Positions 32,114-34,345 of a stretch of DNA of 34,345 nt are shown here, piece after piece. The DNA comes from Anoxybacillus pushchinoensis. GTDB taxonomy: Bacteria > Bacillota > Bacilli > Bacillales > Anoxybacillaceae. The stretch covers positions 1 through 34,345 of the forward strand of contig NZ_FOJQ01000027.1 in NCBI RefSeq assembly GCF_900111795.1, given 5' to 3'. The notes below the pieces were generated by a model. It saw only the letters and a program-made list of their open reading frames with translations, had not been told where the DNA came from and did no database searches. Each line of letters starts with the position of its first letter. The first letter of the stretch is position 1. The translations under genes were made by a program, and so were the position numbers.

Positions 32114-32782
32114 TCACCTAAATCCCAATTGTTTATTGGAATAAATTAAGTTAGAAACTCTATATGTTACTTCTCCTAAAAAACTATTATTAATTAAGAG
32201 CCTAGTTCTCCAATACCCTGTCCTCATCGTCGAAGAATCGACGGTCAGCTTAGGGTTCAGTTTAATCTCTCCATTGTATTTTGAAGGATCAATCCACTTA
32301 TCAGTTACGTAATATGTTTCTTGTGGATCGATCCATTCGAGTGTTACAATAAGCGGATGATTCATCTTGACTTTACAAACCCTTAGTACCAAGCTTAAAC
32401 ATATAAAAGAATCTGTTAAATAAAAGACTGCAGACCTAGCTTCTTCATCCCAAAAACGATATGTTGAAAAATCAATGATATCTATATGCTCCTGTATATC
32501 TGTATCGTTTCTACGGGAGACATATTTGTGAAATACAGAATATATCATTCCCTTTTCTTCGTACACATTCGGATTCAAAGGATCCAAGAAGTAGTTATTC
32601 CCCTTTAAACTGAAAAAATACTTGTTACCTTCTTCAAAATAACATTTTGTCTCCCATAAGCGCATTTCACAATTATATTCAAAAGGAAATTGAACAATTC
32701 CACCGTTAACAGCTTTATTTAAATTCAATCCTTTTGCACACTCAGATAAATTTAAATACATGTGACTTAAAATTACCACCAT
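32114..32782 (-). CDS. Hypothetical protein with C-terminal beta-rich domain
   Basis: A 222-residue protein, unrecognised. No signal peptide or clear membrane segment; a hydrophobic strand-like stretch (FICLSLVLRVCKV) lies near residue 128. The last 80 residues look like a beta-sandwich: HPLIVTLEWIDPQETYYV, then GYWRTRLLINNSFLGEVTYRV, a pattern seen in Ig-like ligand-binding modules. The ATG overlaps the end of the 103-residue gene by 10 nt, with AGGA 6 nt upstream. Codon usage is visibly AT-richer than in the addAB or gerP genes, suggesting acquired DNA. Confidence 0.7.
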   Translation of the reverse strand: MVVILSHMYLNLSECAKGLNLNKAVNGGIVQFPFEYNCEMRLWETKCYFEEGNKYFFSLKGNNYFLDPLNPNVYEEKGMIYSVFHKYVSRRNDTDIQEHIDIIDFSTYRFWDEEARSAVFYLTDSFICLSLVLRVCKVKMNHPLIVTLEWIDPQETYYVTDKWIDPSKYNGEIKLNPKLTVDSSTMRTGYWRTRLLINNSFLGEVTYRVSNLIYSNKQLGFR

Positions 32783-33084
32783 CCCCTTTCCTGTCCAAGT
32801 CTAAACCCAAAATTAACTCCCACTCCAATCGCCGCCCCAACAACAGTACCTTTTGTAGCTGCAGTAACTACTGCTTTCCCTACACTTTGCACCGATTTAT
32901 TTAGTGAAACACCAGTAACTTTACTGATATGAGCCATCTTTTTATTGTTATTAATAGTGTCTATCGCCGCATTGGCACCGTCCCGTGCTCCTCCTAAAGC
33001 CGCCGCTCCAATCGTGACAGGCCAAATTTGATCTTTAACTGTCTGTTTCGCAGCAGATTTTATATCTGACCACCAACTCGACAT
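32773..33084 (-). CDS. Gly/Ala-rich small protein with Trp-rich ends, unknown
   Basis: A 103-residue protein, unrecognised. It starts MSSWWSDIKSAAKQTVKDQIW, a likely amphipathic helix, followed by WPVTIGAAALGGARDG and by a long glycine-zipper-like stretch GTVVGAAIGVGVNFGFRLG, ending in GWW. No cleaved signal peptide is evident. Such composition occurs in membrane-inserting peptides, bacteriocins, holin-like proteins and glycine-zipper proteins; none can be chosen here. AGGGAGGG lies 6 nt before the ATG, so translation is well supported. First gene of the orphan operon; overlaps the next gene by 10 nt. Confidence 0.75.
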   Translation of the reverse strand: MSSWWSDIKSAAKQTVKDQIWPVTIGAAALGGARDGANAAIDTINNNKKMAHISKVTGVSLNKSVQSVGKAVVTAATKGTVVGAAIGVGVNFGFRLGQERGWW

Positions 33085-33162
33085 CCAAATCCCTCCCTGA
33101 AAACTTACTAATCTTGAATGATTAATAATATTTCACTTTTATTGTGTAATAATCTTGAATTA

Positions 33163-33192
33163 ATGTTAAAAAAAAAAAAAAAAAAACGTCAA
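33163..33192 (-). promoter_or_regulatory. Putative promoter with 19-nt homopolymer spacer
   Basis: Minus strand: TTGACG (33187-33192) is followed directly by a run of 19 T (33168-33186), then TAACAT at 18-bp spacing as a weak -10 (four of six). The 33085-33249 gap is otherwise AT-rich with no gene. Other AT-rich -10 candidates exist closer to the gene (TATTAT near 33130). Confidence 0.35.
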
Positions 33193-33249
33193 TATTTTTT
33201 ACAATAAAATTTATATAAATTAAAAAAACTCTATAAAAAATCTCCTTAA

Positions 33250-33279
33250 AACATTAATAAGGGCAGCGATTCGCTACCC
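33250..33279 (-). terminator. Terminator-like hairpin after yhfI
   Basis: Stem GGGTAGCG / CGCTGCCC (8 bp with one G-T pair), loop AAT, then TTATTAATGTTTT on the minus strand. The T tract is interrupted, so efficiency is uncertain. Confidence 0.5.
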
Positions 33280-34008
33280 CTCCCACGTCCATCTTGTTTT
33301 TGCTAATTGTACGTCGCCATGGAAAATCGTTTTTGCTTCGTCGACAAGTTGTTCAACGTTGCCGAAATGAGGTAAGTGCGTTAGTAACAATGTTTTAACG
33401 CCAGCGTCGCGCGCGATCGTTGCCGCTTCCTCGCTCGTCATATGCCCTGCTTGTTTCGCATGTTGCCCGGCATAAAAGTTGCATTCGCAAATCAGTAAGT
33501 CTGCATGTTTTGCAAAAGGAACAAACTCAGGCAAATAGCTAGAATCTGCTGTGTATACGACCGTCTTTTCTCCTGCACAAATGCGCATCGCATAACAAAC
33601 AGCTGGATGTTCTGTCGCCATAAACGTAATCGTAAATGGACCGATATGAAGCATATCGGTCGGATCGTACGCCACCGCTTTCGTCACTCCTTTATGAGCA
33701 AGGCGTGCGAATCCATCCCGATCAAACGAATGTCCATAAATAGGAAGCTCAGGCAAATGTGCGCCTAAATTTTTCTTAATGAGTCGCGCGTATTGAAGCG
33801 GTCCGATATCTGCCACGTGATCGTGATGATAATGCGATATGATAACCGCATCAATTTGTTCAATATCAATGACGTTTTGAAGTTGGGCTAACGCTCCGCT
33901 TCCACAGTCCACTAATAAACGAAAACCGTCGTGTTCAAATAAGTAACATGACGTCGCCTCATTCTTTTTTGGAAACGCTCCCCAATAACCGATAACCGTC
34001 ACTTTCAT
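33274..34008 (-). CDS. yhfI: Metallo-beta-lactamase-fold hydrolase (YhfI-like)
   Basis: A 244-residue MBL-fold protein of the RNase Z-like/YhfI group: MKVTVIGYWGAFP, LLVDCGSGALAQLQ, the metal motif SHYHHDH (H59, H61, D63, H64), TEHPAVCYAMRI, VYTADSSY and LLTHLPHFG. Likely a cytoplasmic phosphodiesterase or other hydrolase; the substrate is unknown. The ATG at 34008 begins the conserved N-terminus, yet only a weak GTGAA precedes it. The end of an IscB-carrying element lies 15 bp upstream, so its native control region may have been displaced. In B. subtilis yhfI lies near lcfB and yhfN. Confidence 0.88.
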   Translation of the reverse strand: MKVTVIGYWGAFPKKNEATSCYLFEHDGFRLLVDCGSGALAQLQNVIDIEQIDAVIISHYHHDHVADIGPLQYARLIKKNLGAHLPELPIYGHSFDRDGFARLAHKGVTKAVAYDPTDMLHIGPFTITFMATEHPAVCYAMRICAGEKTVVYTADSSYLPEFVPFAKHADLLICECNFYAGQHAKQAGHMTSEEAATIARDAGVKTLLLTHLPHFGNVEQLVDEAKTIFHGDVQLAKTRWTWEG

Positions 34009-34022
34009 ATGTATTCACGAAA

Positions 34023-34078
34023 CTTACGCAAGGAAGCCCCTGCCTTTAGGCACGGGGAGGAATTGCACCTTACGCAAG
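34023..34078 (-). mobile_element. Right end of an IS200/IS605-like (IscB) element
   Basis: A hairpin at 34037-34057 pairs CCCC-TGCC with GGCA-GGGG around a TTTA loop, with one unpaired C at 34053; a bulged imperfect hairpin is the form recognised by IS200/IS605 TnpA near element ends. It is bracketed by a 10-bp direct repeat CTTACGCAAG at 34023-34032 and 34069-34078, the second overlapping the iscB stop codon. The exact outer boundary cannot be fixed here. Confidence 0.65.
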
Positions 34079-34345
34079 TTCCGCCACCCCCTTTCCATAA
34101 GCATATCCGTCAAATCGCTGAATGACTTGGACATATCTATAATTTATTCCTTGTGCGATACGCTTTCCGTCCTTGCCTTTAATATCGAAACTTCCAGTCT
34201 TTCTACATGCGACTTCGCCAAACCAAACGCCTTGATATTTCCCTCTTGGGACAACAGCCTTAACCATGTCCCCTGTTTGAAAACCAAAGAAGAATTTTTG
34301 TCTTGCAAGATAACCTCTTGGGAAGCCATATCTATCTAGGTTTGT
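34070..34345 (-). CDS. iscB: IscB-family RNA-guided endonuclease, C-terminal part (runs off window)
   Basis: The last 91 codons of a gene continuing past the right edge. The frame reads NLDRYGFPRGYLARQK, FGFQTGDMVKAVVPRGKYQG, EVACRKTGSFDIK, QGINYRYVQVIQRFDGYAYG, the characteristic C-terminus of IscB, the ancestor-type relative of Cas9 encoded by IS200/IS605-like elements. IscB cuts DNA guided by an omega-RNA normally encoded just upstream of the gene, outside this window. The HNH and RuvC catalytic parts are also outside, so activity cannot be judged. It reads toward yhfI, with its stop codon 62 bp from that start. Confidence 0.88.
   Translation of the reverse strand, partial: TNLDRYGFPRGYLARQKFFFGFQTGDMVKAVVPRGKYQGVWFGEVACRKTGSFDIKGKDGKRIAQGINYRYVQVIQRFDGYAYGKGVAELA

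Noticed and set aside
34037-34057. Hairpin at the element end as a rho-independent terminator of iscB
   Set aside because: Neither strand has a T tract after it; the bulged stem and flanking repeats fit an IS200/IS605-type end better.
34144-34329. 61-residue leftward frame in another phase at the right edge
   Set aside because: It is an out-of-phase shadow of the IscB C-terminus, whose frame shows clear family motifs.
1-34345. CRISPR arrays, rRNA or tRNA genes
   Set aside because: No regularly spaced repeats and no recognisable tRNA or rRNA sequence were seen on reading; weak tRNA-like structures cannot be excluded without a search.

Overview
The window looks like a chromosomal segment from a spore-forming Bacillaceae of the Anoxybacillus/Geobacillus group. 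This is inferred from the spore-germination gerP operon, a Spo0E-type phosphatase, ComK, strong GGAGG-type ribosome binding sites, frequent TTG/GTG starts, and gene order like the yisI-gerP-yisB-sbcCD-addAB-yhjE and yhfI/lcfB/yhfN neighbourhoods of Bacillus subtilis. No rRNA, tRNA or CRISPR array was seen.

Left part (1-5.3 kb): a small Spo0E-like phosphatase gene (yisI-like) reads rightward and ends in a terminator shared with a convergent DUF418 membrane protein. A leftward acyl-CoA synthetase follows. A divergent sigma-K-type promoter then drives a seven-gene gerP operon: the six classical genes plus an extra GerPA/PF paralogue in front.

Central part (5.3-17.8 kb): a tightly packed leftward operon, yhjE-like / addB / addA / sbcD / sbcC / yisB, encodes the AddAB helicase-nuclease, the SbcCD nuclease and a small HNH protein. 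Gaps are 17 nt or less and some genes overlap. It converges on gerPF with overlapping stop codons.

Metabolic part (17.8-31.8 kb): comK (short at its C-terminus), isocitrate lyase aceA, an M48 CAAX-type protease (yhfN-like), a rightward Sco/SenC copper chaperone, a truncated EAL-domain remnant, an ABC importer of the TrpXYZ type (lipoprotein, permease, ATPase), and an LcfB-type acyl-CoA synthetase under a perfect FadR palindrome. Then come a DEDDh exonuclease, a cNMP/CBS/DUF294 protein, and an acetate-type sodium:solute symporter operon with DUF485 and a small membrane protein. That operon has a strong sigma-A promoter and a perfect CcpA cre site. Acyl-CoA synthetases, the glyoxylate-shunt enzyme and the symporter fit growth on fatty acids and acetate under catabolite control.

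Right part (31.8-34.3 kb): an AT-rich orphan operon of three unrecognised genes (Gly/Ala-rich 103 aa, 222 aa, two-TM 70 aa) with a 19-nt homopolymer in its putative promoter. Then a yhfI-like metallo-beta-lactamase gene and, 15 bp before its start codon, the right end of an IS200/IS605-like element carrying the C-terminal 91 codons of an IscB RNA-guided nuclease that runs off the window. The IscB element and the orphan operon are the most unusual parts.
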